Shown: positions 1 through 4,968 of the stretch, one piece after another
How the letters are laid out: each line of letters starts with the position of its first letter
Position numbering within the stretch: the first letter of the stretch is position 1
Assembly (NCBI GenBank): GCA_015520245.1
Contig: WAQM01000099.1
Location: 1 to 6,819 of the forward strand
Length of the DNA stretch: 6,819 nucleotides
Direction of reading: 5' to 3'
Source: Pyrodictiaceae archaeon
GTDB lineage: Archaea; Thermoproteota; Thermoprotei_A; Sulfolobales; Pyrodictiaceae
Position numbers and translations under genes: made by a program
Notes under the pieces: model-generated
The model's input: only the letters and a program-made list of their open reading frames with translations
Told to the model about the DNA's origin: nothing
Database searches by the model: none

Positions 1-534
1 CTCGTCACGCTGGTGGGGCTCTTCCGCAGGAGGCTCCCCTGGGTCCTCGCGGCCTACGCGGTCGAGTCCGCGGTCGCGGCGGTGGTGAAGAGCTTCGAGC
101 CCGTGGTGGCCAGGCTCGCCGCCGTGGCCGCGTTCGCCCCGCTCGTCATGGCCTTGGCGGGCATCGTGGGGGGCCAGTCGCTGGCCATGGCCGTGCACGC
201 GCTCGCGTCGCGGGAGCTCGACCCCGGCAGCCTCCGGGGCGCGCTCCCCATGCTCGGGAAGAGCGTGGCGACGGCCATCATGGTCTCGGCCCTGCTGGCA
301 GCCGCCAGCTACGCCTACGTCGTGGCGCTGACGGGGCACGCGGGGCTCGCGGCCTCGGTCGCGCTCGCCCACGTGGTGGCCTCGGCCGCGGCCAGCGCCC
401 TCGGCTTCGCGCTGCCGGTGCTCGCCGCGCGGGCCGGCCTGGACCCGGCCGCCGCCTCGTCACCCTCCGTGCAGACCCTCAACGACCTCCTCGCCGCGCT
501 CGTCTACTTCGCGGCGGCCTCGGCGCTGGTCTAA
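1..534 (+). CDS. mgtE: MgtE/SLC41-type divalent cation transporter, C-terminal part (5' end outside window)
   Basis: This is the membrane domain of an MgtE-family Mg2+ (or other divalent cation) channel/transporter. The frame is open to the left edge, so the true start lies upstream; GTG at 13 is only the first start-like codon. Counting from that codon, about five hydrophobic helices are visible (roughly 9-28, 36-60, 84-106, 110-138, 156-173), the number in one MgtE domain. Family marks are RLPW before the first helix, PLVMALAGIVGGQS (43-56, matching the usual P-x-GGNxGxQS element), a following A-x-A-S-x-E segment, and GLDPAAASSP with TLND (142-158). Asp158 sits where MgtE proteins keep the pore Asp of the last helix. 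No CBS domain is visible, but one could lie upstream, as could a second MgtE domain. GG(N) of the signature is replaced by AG(I), so ion selectivity is uncertain. The stop codon overlaps that of the convergent gene. Confidence 0.8.
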   Translation, partial: LVTLVGLFRRRLPWVLAAYAVESAVAAVVKSFEPVVARLAAVAAFAPLVMALAGIVGGQSLAMAVHALASRELDPGSLRGALPMLGKSVATAIMVSALLAAASYAYVVALTGHAGLAASVALAHVVASAAASALGFALPVLAARAGLDPAAASSPSVQTLNDLLAALVYFAAASALV

Positions 535-1358
535 CCCCCGGCCCTCCTGCCCACGGGCATGACGAGCACCGGGAACTCGGTGTAGCAGTCGACGCCCAGG
601 AACTCGCAGAGCTCCTCGTCGTAGAAGGCGCCGACGGCGACCGTGGCGAGACCCAGCGCCTCGGCGGCTATGTAGAGGTTCTCCATGACCCCGCCCGCGT
701 CGAGGAGGGCGTAGCGGTAGCCGCGCGCGTGGTACCTGCTGGCGGTGCGCTGGTAGACCACGGTGAAGGCTATGGCGGCCGGCGCCTCGGCGACGTGCTC
801 CTGGGCCAGGCATATGTCGGCGAGCCTGCGCAGCAGGCCCGACCCCGTCCTGAGCACGCACAGCGCGTGGTCGCGGGCCTGGTAGTGGTAGAGGCCGGGC
901 TCCAGCCCCTCGACGGACTCGGACACCACGTACGCCTCCACCGGCTGCAGGCCCCCCGCCGAGGGGTAGGCCCTGAGCGGCCAGTCGAACTCCCACCCGG
1001 TGACGCCGACGGAGTAGTAGAGGAGGGTCGAGAGCTCGGCCAGGCCTATGGGCCGGGCCGCGTACTCGCGCCTGCTCCTCCGCCTCCTTATGGCCTCCAG
1101 GGCGTCGACGCCGGACGCCCGCGCGGGCTCGGGGAGCTCGACGAGCCTGCCAGTGGGGCAGGGCTTGAAGAAGCCCGGCCACGAGGGCCTCGGCTGGTCC
1201 ACGTAGGCGGACCTCGTGATCATCGAGGCGTAGTGGTAGAGGGCGGCCACGTCGAGCCTCCTCGAGGCCTCGCTGGCCCCCCTCTCTAGGAGGGGCAGGG
1301 CGCCGCGCAGGGCGGAGGCGAGGCGGCGGAGGTGCGCCACGAGCTCGCGGGGCTCCAC
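531..1358 (-). CDS. SagB-type nitroreductase-fold dehydrogenase (FMN-dependent), 275 aa
   Basis: This is a SagB/McbC-like member of the nitroreductase superfamily, an FMN-dependent oxidoreductase likely to be cytosolic. Visible marks are the N-terminal YHYASMITR segment (41-49), GFFKPCPTG (62-70) and an LPEP linker, then RRRRSRREY (91-99), the Arg-rich FMN-phosphate element. They continue with YPSAGGLQPVEAYVV (131-145), GLYHY (155-159), RYALLDAGGVMENLYIAAE (215-233) and the C-terminal EFPVLVMPVG (261-270). Length and order fit stand-alone SagB-type proteins. In azoline oxidases of this family a Lys-Tyr pair precedes the RGYRY element; here it appears to be Arg208-Tyr209, and the usual EAGH is DAGG. 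That argues against a confident azole-forming role, and no YcaO or precursor peptide is in the window. The start is GTG with no good Shine-Dalgarno; GTG at codon 7 is an alternative. It lies 43 bp downstream of the aspartate transporter on the same strand and may be co-transcribed. The substrate is unknown. Confidence 0.85.
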   Translation of the reverse strand: MEPRELVAHLRRLASALRGALPLLERGASEASRRLDVAALYHYASMITRSAYVDQPRPSWPGFFKPCPTGRLVELPEPARASGVDALEAIRRRRSRREYAARPIGLAELSTLLYYSVGVTGWEFDWPLRAYPSAGGLQPVEAYVVSESVEGLEPGLYHYQARDHALCVLRTGSGLLRRLADICLAQEHVAEAPAAIAFTVVYQRTASRYHARGYRYALLDAGGVMENLYIAAEALGLATVAVGAFYDEELCEFLGVDCYTEFPVLVMPVGRRAGG

Positions 1359-1365
1359 GGCCGAG

Positions 1366-1381
1366 CCCCGGCCGGCCGGGG
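1366..1381. repeat. Perfect 16-bp GC palindrome upstream of the nitroreductase
   Basis: CCCCGGCCGGCCGGGG is its own reverse complement. It lies 8-23 nt upstream of the GTG start, between the transporter stop and the nitroreductase. It could be an operator near a transcription start or a hairpin in the leader. High GC raises the chance of such palindromes, but 16 bp in a 43-bp gap is still unlikely by composition alone. Confidence 0.5.
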
Positions 1382-1392
1382 GCGGCTTGGGG

Positions 1393-1400
1393 TGAAAAGC
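1393..1400 (-). promoter_or_regulatory. Possible TATA-like patch for the nitroreductase gene
   Basis: On the minus strand GCTTTTCA is the only AT-rich patch in this gap. It sits 37-40 nt upstream of the GTG start, a distance that would suit an archaeal TATA box with a leader of about 10-15 nt. It lacks an alternating T/A core and an obvious BRE. The same T-run directly after the transporter stop could instead act as a weak terminator. Confidence 0.25.
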
Positions 1401-1401
1401 C

Positions 1402-2673
1402 TCAGGCCTCGGAGGGGGCGCCGGCGGCCCTCTCCATCCTCGCGACCACGATGGTGCCGACGAGGTCGCCGGTCACGTTGACCATGGTGCGGCCCATGTC
1501 TAGCACGACGTCCACGCCGAGTATCATCGAGTAGGCCGCCGCCACCTCGGGCCTCGCCAGGTCGAGGCCCACCGACTGCATGACCATGAGGAGCATGATG
1601 GCGCCCGCCCCGGGCACCCCCGCGGTGCCCACCGAGGCTAGCACGGCCGTCAGCACTATGGCCAGGTGCTCGGCCGGGGTCAGCTGGACCCCCAGCACGT
1701 TGGCGACGAAGAGCGTGGCCACGGCCTGGTACATGGCGGTGCCGTCCATGTTTATCGTGGCGCCTAGCGGCAGCGTGAACGCGTAGACGCTGCGGCTGAT
1801 CCCGAACTGCCTCTCGGCGACGCTCATGGTCACGGGCAGCGTCGCGCTGCTGCTCCTGGTGACGAACGCGGTTATCATGGCCGCCTTGGCCCCCCGCAGG
1901 AACGTGACGATGCTCATCCTGGCGAGCAGCGCTAGGATGAGGCCGTAGGTCGCGAAGATGTGGATGAAGAGGCCGCTGTAGAGCGCGGCCACGACGACGG
2001 CTAGCGAGCCGAGCACCTTGGGCCCGTGGGCGGCCACGACGTAGCCCACCAGCGCGAACACGCCGATCGGCATGTACTCAAGGACGCCGCGCACGATCCT
2101 GTACATGGCCTCGGCCGCGGCGTCGAACACCCTGAACAGGGTCTCGGCGGCCTCCCTCACCCTAGCATCGGGGGCCTCGCGGAGCAGCGCGAGCGCTACC
2201 CCCAGCACGAGGGCGAAGAATATGATCTGGAGCACCCTGCCCTCGGCCAGCGCCGCGAAGGGGTTCGTGGGGACTATGTTGAGCAGCACCTCGACCACCG
2301 AGGGGGGCTTGCGGGGCTTCACCTCCGCGGCCTCGGCGGCGACCGCCAGGCCGGCGCCCGGCTGGAAGATCTGCGCCACGACGAGCCCTATGGCAACCGC
2401 GACGGCCGACGTGAGCAGGTAGTAGGCCATGATGGCGGCACCTATCCGCCCGAGCCGCGACGGCCTTATGGACGCCGCCCCCACGACGAGCGAGAACAGC
2501 ACGATGGGCGCGACTATCATCTTGAGGAGCCTGACGAGGAGGTCCCCCAGGGGCTTGAGGGCCTCCATGACCTGGGGGCCAGCGAGCGCCCCGAACACGA
2601 CGCCCAGCAGGAAGCCCACCGCTATCTTGTAGATCACCGGGACCCCGAGGTAGCGGCGCCACAGCGTTGCCAT
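1402..2673 (-). CDS. gltP: Na+-coupled aspartate/glutamate symporter (GltPh/GltTk ortholog, DAACS family), 423 aa
   Basis: This integral-membrane elevator transporter imports acidic amino acids with Na+ ions; characterised archaeal relatives GltPh and GltTk prefer aspartate and form trimers. Similarity to GltPh runs end to end, e.g. PFGD/PLGDLLVRLLKM, LVVGAASI, IVPTNPF, AEAMYRIV and PIGVFALVGYV. Hairpin 1 has RSSS (273-276), helix 7 NMDGT (308-312) and hairpin 2 GVPGAG (352-357). Helix 8 carries Asp388, Asp392, Arg395, Thr396, Asn399 and Asp403, matching GltPh D390, D394, R397, T398, N401 and D405. The Arg that pairs with the substrate side-chain carboxylate is present, so the substrate should be acidic. 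The ATG start is chosen because length (GltPh is 422 aa) and N-terminus match, and GGTGG lies 5 nt upstream; the frame stays open 48 codons further but that part resembles nothing in the family. It is transcribed divergently from acdB. Confidence 0.96.
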   Translation of the reverse strand: MATLWRRYLGVPVIYKIAVGFLLGVVFGALAGPQVMEALKPLGDLLVRLLKMIVAPIVLFSLVVGAASIRPSRLGRIGAAIMAYYLLTSAVAVAIGLVVAQIFQPGAGLAVAAEAAEVKPRKPPSVVEVLLNIVPTNPFAALAEGRVLQIIFFALVLGVALALLREAPDARVREAAETLFRVFDAAAEAMYRIVRGVLEYMPIGVFALVGYVVAAHGPKVLGSLAVVVAALYSGLFIHIFATYGLILALLARMSIVTFLRGAKAAMITAFVTRSSSATLPVTMSVAERQFGISRSVYAFTLPLGATINMDGTAMYQAVATLFVANVLGVQLTPAEHLAIVLTAVLASVGTAGVPGAGAIMLLMVMQSVGLDLARPEVAAAYSMILGVDVVLDMGRTMVNVTGDLVGTIVVARMERAAGAPSEA

Positions 2674-2678
2674 GCACG

Positions 2679-2683
2679 CCACC
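2679..2683 (-). promoter_or_regulatory. Ribosome-binding site of gltP
   Basis: GGTGG on the minus strand ends 5 nt before the ATG. It decides the start at 2673 over the longer in-frame GTG at 2817. The surrounding GGCGGTGGCG is identical in the tldD leader. Confidence 0.65.
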
Positions 2684-2689
2684 GCCCCC

Positions 2690-2711
2690 GGGGGGCCGCT
2701 TGGGGGGCCGG
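2690..2711. repeat. 12-bp-period direct repeat in the gltP upstream region
   Basis: GGGGGGCCG occurs at 2690-2698 and again at 2702-2710 on the plus strand, with a 12-bp period. It adjoins the palindrome CCCCCGGGGG (2685-2694) and lies between the TATA-like patch and the start codon of gltP. It may be a regulator site, or just low-complexity GC sequence. Confidence 0.35.
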
Positions 2712-2721
2712 CTATACGCTT
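2711..2721 (-). promoter_or_regulatory. Candidate TATA box of gltP
   Basis: On the minus strand AAGCGTATAGC is an AT-rich island in GC-rich surroundings, 40-43 nt upstream of the ATG (TATA at 2713-2716). An archaeal start site about 25 nt downstream would leave a leader of roughly 15 nt. No strong BRE is visible. Confidence 0.4.
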
Positions 2722-2757
2722 AGCTCCTGGCCTGCCGGTGGGACGAAAGGCGGGGGC

Positions 2758-2769
2758 AAACCTATTCAG
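2758..2769 (+). promoter_or_regulatory. Candidate BRE/TATA element of acdB
   Basis: AAACCTATTCAG is the most AT-rich stretch on this side of the divergent region. AAA could be the BRE purine part and TATT the TATA core, 36-39 nt before the GTG, giving a short leader of about 12 nt. It is a weak match to the consensus. Confidence 0.38.
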
Positions 2770-2792
2770 CCCTGGTAAGCGCCCGACCCCCC

Positions 2793-2798
2793 GGGAGG
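2793..2798 (+). promoter_or_regulatory. Possible ribosome-binding site of acdB
   Basis: GGGAGG ends only 3 nt before the GTG at 2802, closer than usual. It supports this start only moderately; the match of the N-terminus to AcdB proteins is the better argument. Confidence 0.45.
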
Positions 2799-2801
2799 CC
2801 C

Positions 2802-3536
2802 GTGAGGCTCTCGCCACGCGAGATCGTGGAGGCGGCGCTGAGGGAGGGCAGGAGGAAGCTGCTGGAGCACGAGGCCTACGCGCTCCTGGAGCACTACGGG
2901 CTGCCCGTGCCGCGCCACGCGCTCGCCAGGAGCCTGGAGGAGGCTGTCGAGGCGGCCGAGCACGTGGGCTACCCCGTGGTCCTCAAGGTGGTGAGCCCCG
3001 ACATAGTGCATAAGAGCGACGTCGGGGGCGTCGTGCTCGGGCTCCGCAGCGAGGAGGAGGTGGCTGAGGCCTACGCGAGGATAGTCGAGAACGTGAAGAG
3101 GCGGGCCCCCGAGGCCAGGATCTACGGGATCCTGGTGCAGCACATGGTGCCGGAGGGCGTCGAGGTCATAGTCGGCGCGACCCGCGACCCCGTCTTCGGG
3201 CCCGTCGTCATGTTCGGGCTCGGGGGGATCTTCGTCGAGGTGCTCAAGGACGTGAGCTTCCGCGTCGTCCCGCTGACCGAGGACGACGCCGAGGAGATGA
3301 TACGCGAGATCAAGGGGTACGCGGTGCTGAAGGGGGTGCGGGGGATCGCGAGGCGCGACATAGCCGCCCTCAAGAGGATAATCCTGGGCGTGGCCAGGAT
3401 AATGGAGGAGATCCCGGAGGTGCGGGAGCTCGACCTCAACCCGGTCATGAGCTACCCGGAGGGCCAGGGAGCGGCGATAGCGGACGCGAGGGTCATCGTG
3501 GCGCGGCCCGGCGAGGAGCCGGAGGAGCACGTGTAA
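2802..3536 (+). CDS. acdB: ADP-forming acetyl/acyl-CoA synthetase, beta subunit (ATP-grasp), 244 aa
   Basis: This is the nucleotide-binding subunit of the archaeal ADP-forming acyl-CoA synthetase (acyl-CoA + ADP + Pi to acid + ATP + CoA), the main substrate-level ATP step of sugar and peptide fermenting archaea. It is cytosolic and works as a heteromer with AcdA. The whole protein is one ATP-grasp domain of the AcdB type: an N-terminal helix ending in ALLEHYGLPVP (27-37), YPVVLKVVSPDIVHKSDVGG (57-76) with Lys62 and HKSD, GPVVMFGLGG (133-142), RGIARRDIAAL (180-190) and ELDLNPV (209-215), whose Asp and Asn bind Mg-nucleotide. The length fits separately encoded beta subunits (about 230-240 aa). 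It starts at GTG. Its partner gene acdA is not adjacent: tldD lies between them. Acetate versus larger or aryl acids cannot be told from sequence here. Confidence 0.95.
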   Translation: MRLSPREIVEAALREGRRKLLEHEAYALLEHYGLPVPRHALARSLEEAVEAAEHVGYPVVLKVVSPDIVHKSDVGGVVLGLRSEEEVAEAYARIVENVKRRAPEARIYGILVQHMVPEGVEVIVGATRDPVFGPVVMFGLGGIFVEVLKDVSFRVVPLTEDDAEEMIREIKGYAVLKGVRGIARRDIAALKRIILGVARIMEEIPEVRELDLNPVMSYPEGQGAAIADARVIVARPGEEPEEHV

Positions 3537-3546
3537 AGCCCTAATC
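3537..3546 (+). promoter_or_regulatory. Possible TATA-like patch of tldD
   Basis: CTAAT at 3541-3545, just after the acdB stop, is the only AT-rich patch in the 44-bp gap and lies 36-40 nt upstream of the tldD start, the same distance as in the other promoters proposed here. Weak; tldD may instead be read through from acdB. Confidence 0.25.
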
Positions 3547-3556
3547 CCCTCGCGGC

Positions 3557-3568
3557 CCGCGGCCGCGG
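3557..3568. repeat. Perfect 12-bp GC palindrome upstream of tldD
   Basis: CCGCGGCCGCGG is self-complementary and lies 13-24 nt before the GTG of tldD, directly ahead of its ribosome-binding site. Its position resembles that of the palindromes upstream of the nitroreductase and gltP. It could be an operator or leader hairpin, or result from GC bias. Confidence 0.4.
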
Positions 3569-3569
3569 C

Positions 3570-3574
3570 GGTGG
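3570..3574 (+). promoter_or_regulatory. Ribosome-binding site of tldD
   Basis: GGTGG, 6 nt before the GTG at 3581, supports this start. The context GGCGGTGGCG is identical to that in front of gltP. Confidence 0.6.
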
Positions 3575-3580
3575 CGGGCG

Positions 3581-4957
3581 GTGCGCGACCTGGTCGAGTA
3601 CGTCATCGCCGAGGCCCAGAGGATGGGCGTTGAGTTCGCTGACGTCAGGATCGTTGAGGTCAGGCACACGTCGATAACGCTTAGGGACGGTGTGCCCGAG
3701 GCGCGCGCCGGCACCGACTTCGGGGCGGCGGTGAGGGCGTACGTCGGCGGCAGCATGGGCTTCGCCTACACCACCGACGTGTCGAGGCACAGCCTGCTCC
3801 GGGCCCTCGAGAGGGCCGTGGCCATGGCTAGGGCCGGGGCGGGGGCCTCCGCCGCCCCGAGGCCCGCCGAGCTCAAGGCGGTCGAGGACTCGCACGAGTG
3901 GCCCCAGCAGGTCAGGGTCGAGGACGTAAGCGTCGAGGAGAAGCTGAGGGACCTAGCGGAGGTGGACAAGATAGTTGCGGGCCGTGGCTACGTGAGGTCG
4001 AGGACGCTGGTGTACAGCGAGGCGGTCGAGAGGAGGGTGTACGGGAGCACCGAGGGCAGGTTCGTCGAGGAGGCCAGGGCCCTGGTTCGCGTGCACGCCA
4101 CCGTCGTGGCCAGGCAGGGGGACGTGGTGGCCTCGGCGTCCCGCAGCCTCGGAACCATCAAGGGCTACGTGATCTGGAGGAAGGAGGACCAGGAGGCGTT
4201 CGCCCTCAGGCTCCTCGAGAGGGTGGAGGGTCAGCTGAGGGCGAGGACCCCGCGGGCAGGCGTCTTCCCCGTCGTCCTGGCGCCCGAGGCGGTCGGCGTC
4301 TTCGTGCACGAGGCGTTCGGCCACCTGGCCGAGGCGGATTCGATAGCGTCGGGCAGCGCGCTCCAGGGCAAGCTCGGCGAGCGCGTGGCCTCGGAGCTGG
4401 TGACTATAGTTGACGACCCCACGATCGACGACGGGTTCGGCACCCTCAAGTACGACGACGAGGGCGTGAGGACGGCTAGGGTCGTCATAGTGGAGAGGGG
4501 CGTGCACAAGCAGTTCATGACCGACAGGCTCTACGCCAGCCTATTCAACGTCGACCCGACCGGCAACGGGAGGGCCGAGTCGTTCAGGGTGAGGCCGATA
4601 GTCCGCATGAGGAACACCGTGCTCCTGCCCGGCGACCATAGATTCGAGGAGCTCCTGGAGGGCATAAGGTTCGGCTACTACGTGGTCGCCACGCGGGGCG
4701 GCCAGACGAACCTCGACGGCAGCTTCCAGGTCGGCGTGCAGGAGGCGTACGAGATAGTTAATGGCGAGGTGGGCGAGCCGGTGAGGAACCTCAGCATATC
4801 CGGCAACACCCTCGAGACCCTCCTGAACATAGACGCCGTCGGCAGGGACTTCGAGCTCCACTACGGCACGTGCGGCAAGGCAGGCCAGGCGGTGCCCGTG
4901 TCCCTGGGCGGCGCGCCGGTCCGCGTCCGGGCCATGACGGTGGGCGGCAGGGCCTAG
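3581..4957 (+). CDS. tldD: TldD family zinc metallopeptidase, 458 aa
   Basis: TldD is the metal-bearing half of the TldD/TldE (PmbA) peptidase. In bacteria that heterodimer degrades unfolded peptides and matures or exports microcin B17 and CcdA-type substrates. The family zinc motif HExxxH is present as HEAFGH (243-248), and the third ligand Cys is Cys431 in GTCGKAGQAVPV (429-440). Other family marks are the N-terminal EFADVRI (18-24), GSALQGKLGERV (258-269), TNLDGSFQVGVQEAYEI (376-392) and the end AMTVGGRA. With all three ligands present this is TldD, not the metal-less TldE. Length fits the family (about 450-480 aa). GTG start with GGTGG 6 nt upstream. Odd points: no tldE is next to it, CGKDGQ reads CGKAGQ, and it separates acdB from acdA. 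It probably shares a transcript with acdA, which begins 11 bp after its stop. It is likely cytosolic, since no signal peptide is visible. Its substrate is unknown. Confidence 0.94.
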   Translation: MRDLVEYVIAEAQRMGVEFADVRIVEVRHTSITLRDGVPEARAGTDFGAAVRAYVGGSMGFAYTTDVSRHSLLRALERAVAMARAGAGASAAPRPAELKAVEDSHEWPQQVRVEDVSVEEKLRDLAEVDKIVAGRGYVRSRTLVYSEAVERRVYGSTEGRFVEEARALVRVHATVVARQGDVVASASRSLGTIKGYVIWRKEDQEAFALRLLERVEGQLRARTPRAGVFPVVLAPEAVGVFVHEAFGHLAEADSIASGSALQGKLGERVASELVTIVDDPTIDDGFGTLKYDDEGVRTARVVIVERGVHKQFMTDRLYASLFNVDPTGNGRAESFRVRPIVRMRNTVLLPGDHRFEELLEGIRFGYYVVATRGGQTNLDGSFQVGVQEAYEIVNGEVGEPVRNLSISGNTLETLLNIDAVGRDFELHYGTCGKAGQAVPVSLGGAPVRVRAMTVGGRA

Positions 4958-4968
4958 GGGCCTGGCCC
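4950..4968 (+). other. Possible stem-loop spanning the tldD stop and acdA ribosome-binding site
   Basis: GGGCC (4950-4954) can pair with GGCCC (4964-4968), leaving a 9-nt loop that holds the tldD stop TAG and the sequence AGGGG (4956-4960), the probable ribosome-binding site of acdA 8 nt before its ATG. This could tune translational coupling. A five-pair stem is short, so chance is quite possible. Confidence 0.3.
4956..4960 (+). promoter_or_regulatory. Ribosome-binding site of acdA
   Basis: AGGGG lies 8 nt before the ATG at 4969, in the 11-bp gap after tldD and overlapping its stop. It supports this start over the longer in-frame option inside tldD. Confidence 0.45.

Larger units (their letters stand above)
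2674..2801. promoter_or_regulatory. Divergent promoter region between gltP and acdB
   Basis: This 128-bp stretch is the largest gap in the window and must hold the promoters of gltP (left) and acdB (right). It contains the two TATA-like patches, the palindromes CCCCCGGGGG (2685-2694) and CCCGGG (2790-2795), and a GGGGGGCCG direct repeat. No convincing coding sequence or structured RNA is seen. The shared region could allow joint control of amino-acid uptake and acyl-CoA fermentation; that is inference. Confidence 0.55.

Noticed and set aside
460..1182. 240-codon minus-strand frame overlapping the nitroreductase in another frame
   Set aside because: Arg/Gly/Pro-rich with no family match; the other frame holds all SagB-type motifs.
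2026..2778. 250-codon plus-strand open frame opposite gltP and its promoter
   Set aside because: The translation is His/Asp/Arg-rich low-complexity sequence, while the minus strand encodes a clear GltPh ortholog.
2674..2817. 48-residue N-terminal extension of the aspartate transporter
   Set aside because: GltPh-like proteins start at the MATLWRRY position; the extension would run across the divergent promoter and into acdB, and a GGTGG site precedes the inner ATG.
2672..3013. 113-codon plus-strand open frame across the promoter and start of acdB
   Set aside because: Out of frame with acdB, with a Gly/Ala/Arg-rich translation and no recognisable motif.
531..4957. A RiPP biosynthetic cluster built on the SagB-like and TldD genes
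   Set aside because: No YcaO, no precursor peptide, opposite strands and an altered catalytic pair; kept only as a low-interest finding.
4870..4968. 33-residue N-terminal extension of acdA inside tldD
   Set aside because: It has no family similarity; the ATG at 4969 begins the conserved MSLDPFFRPRGVAVVG sequence.
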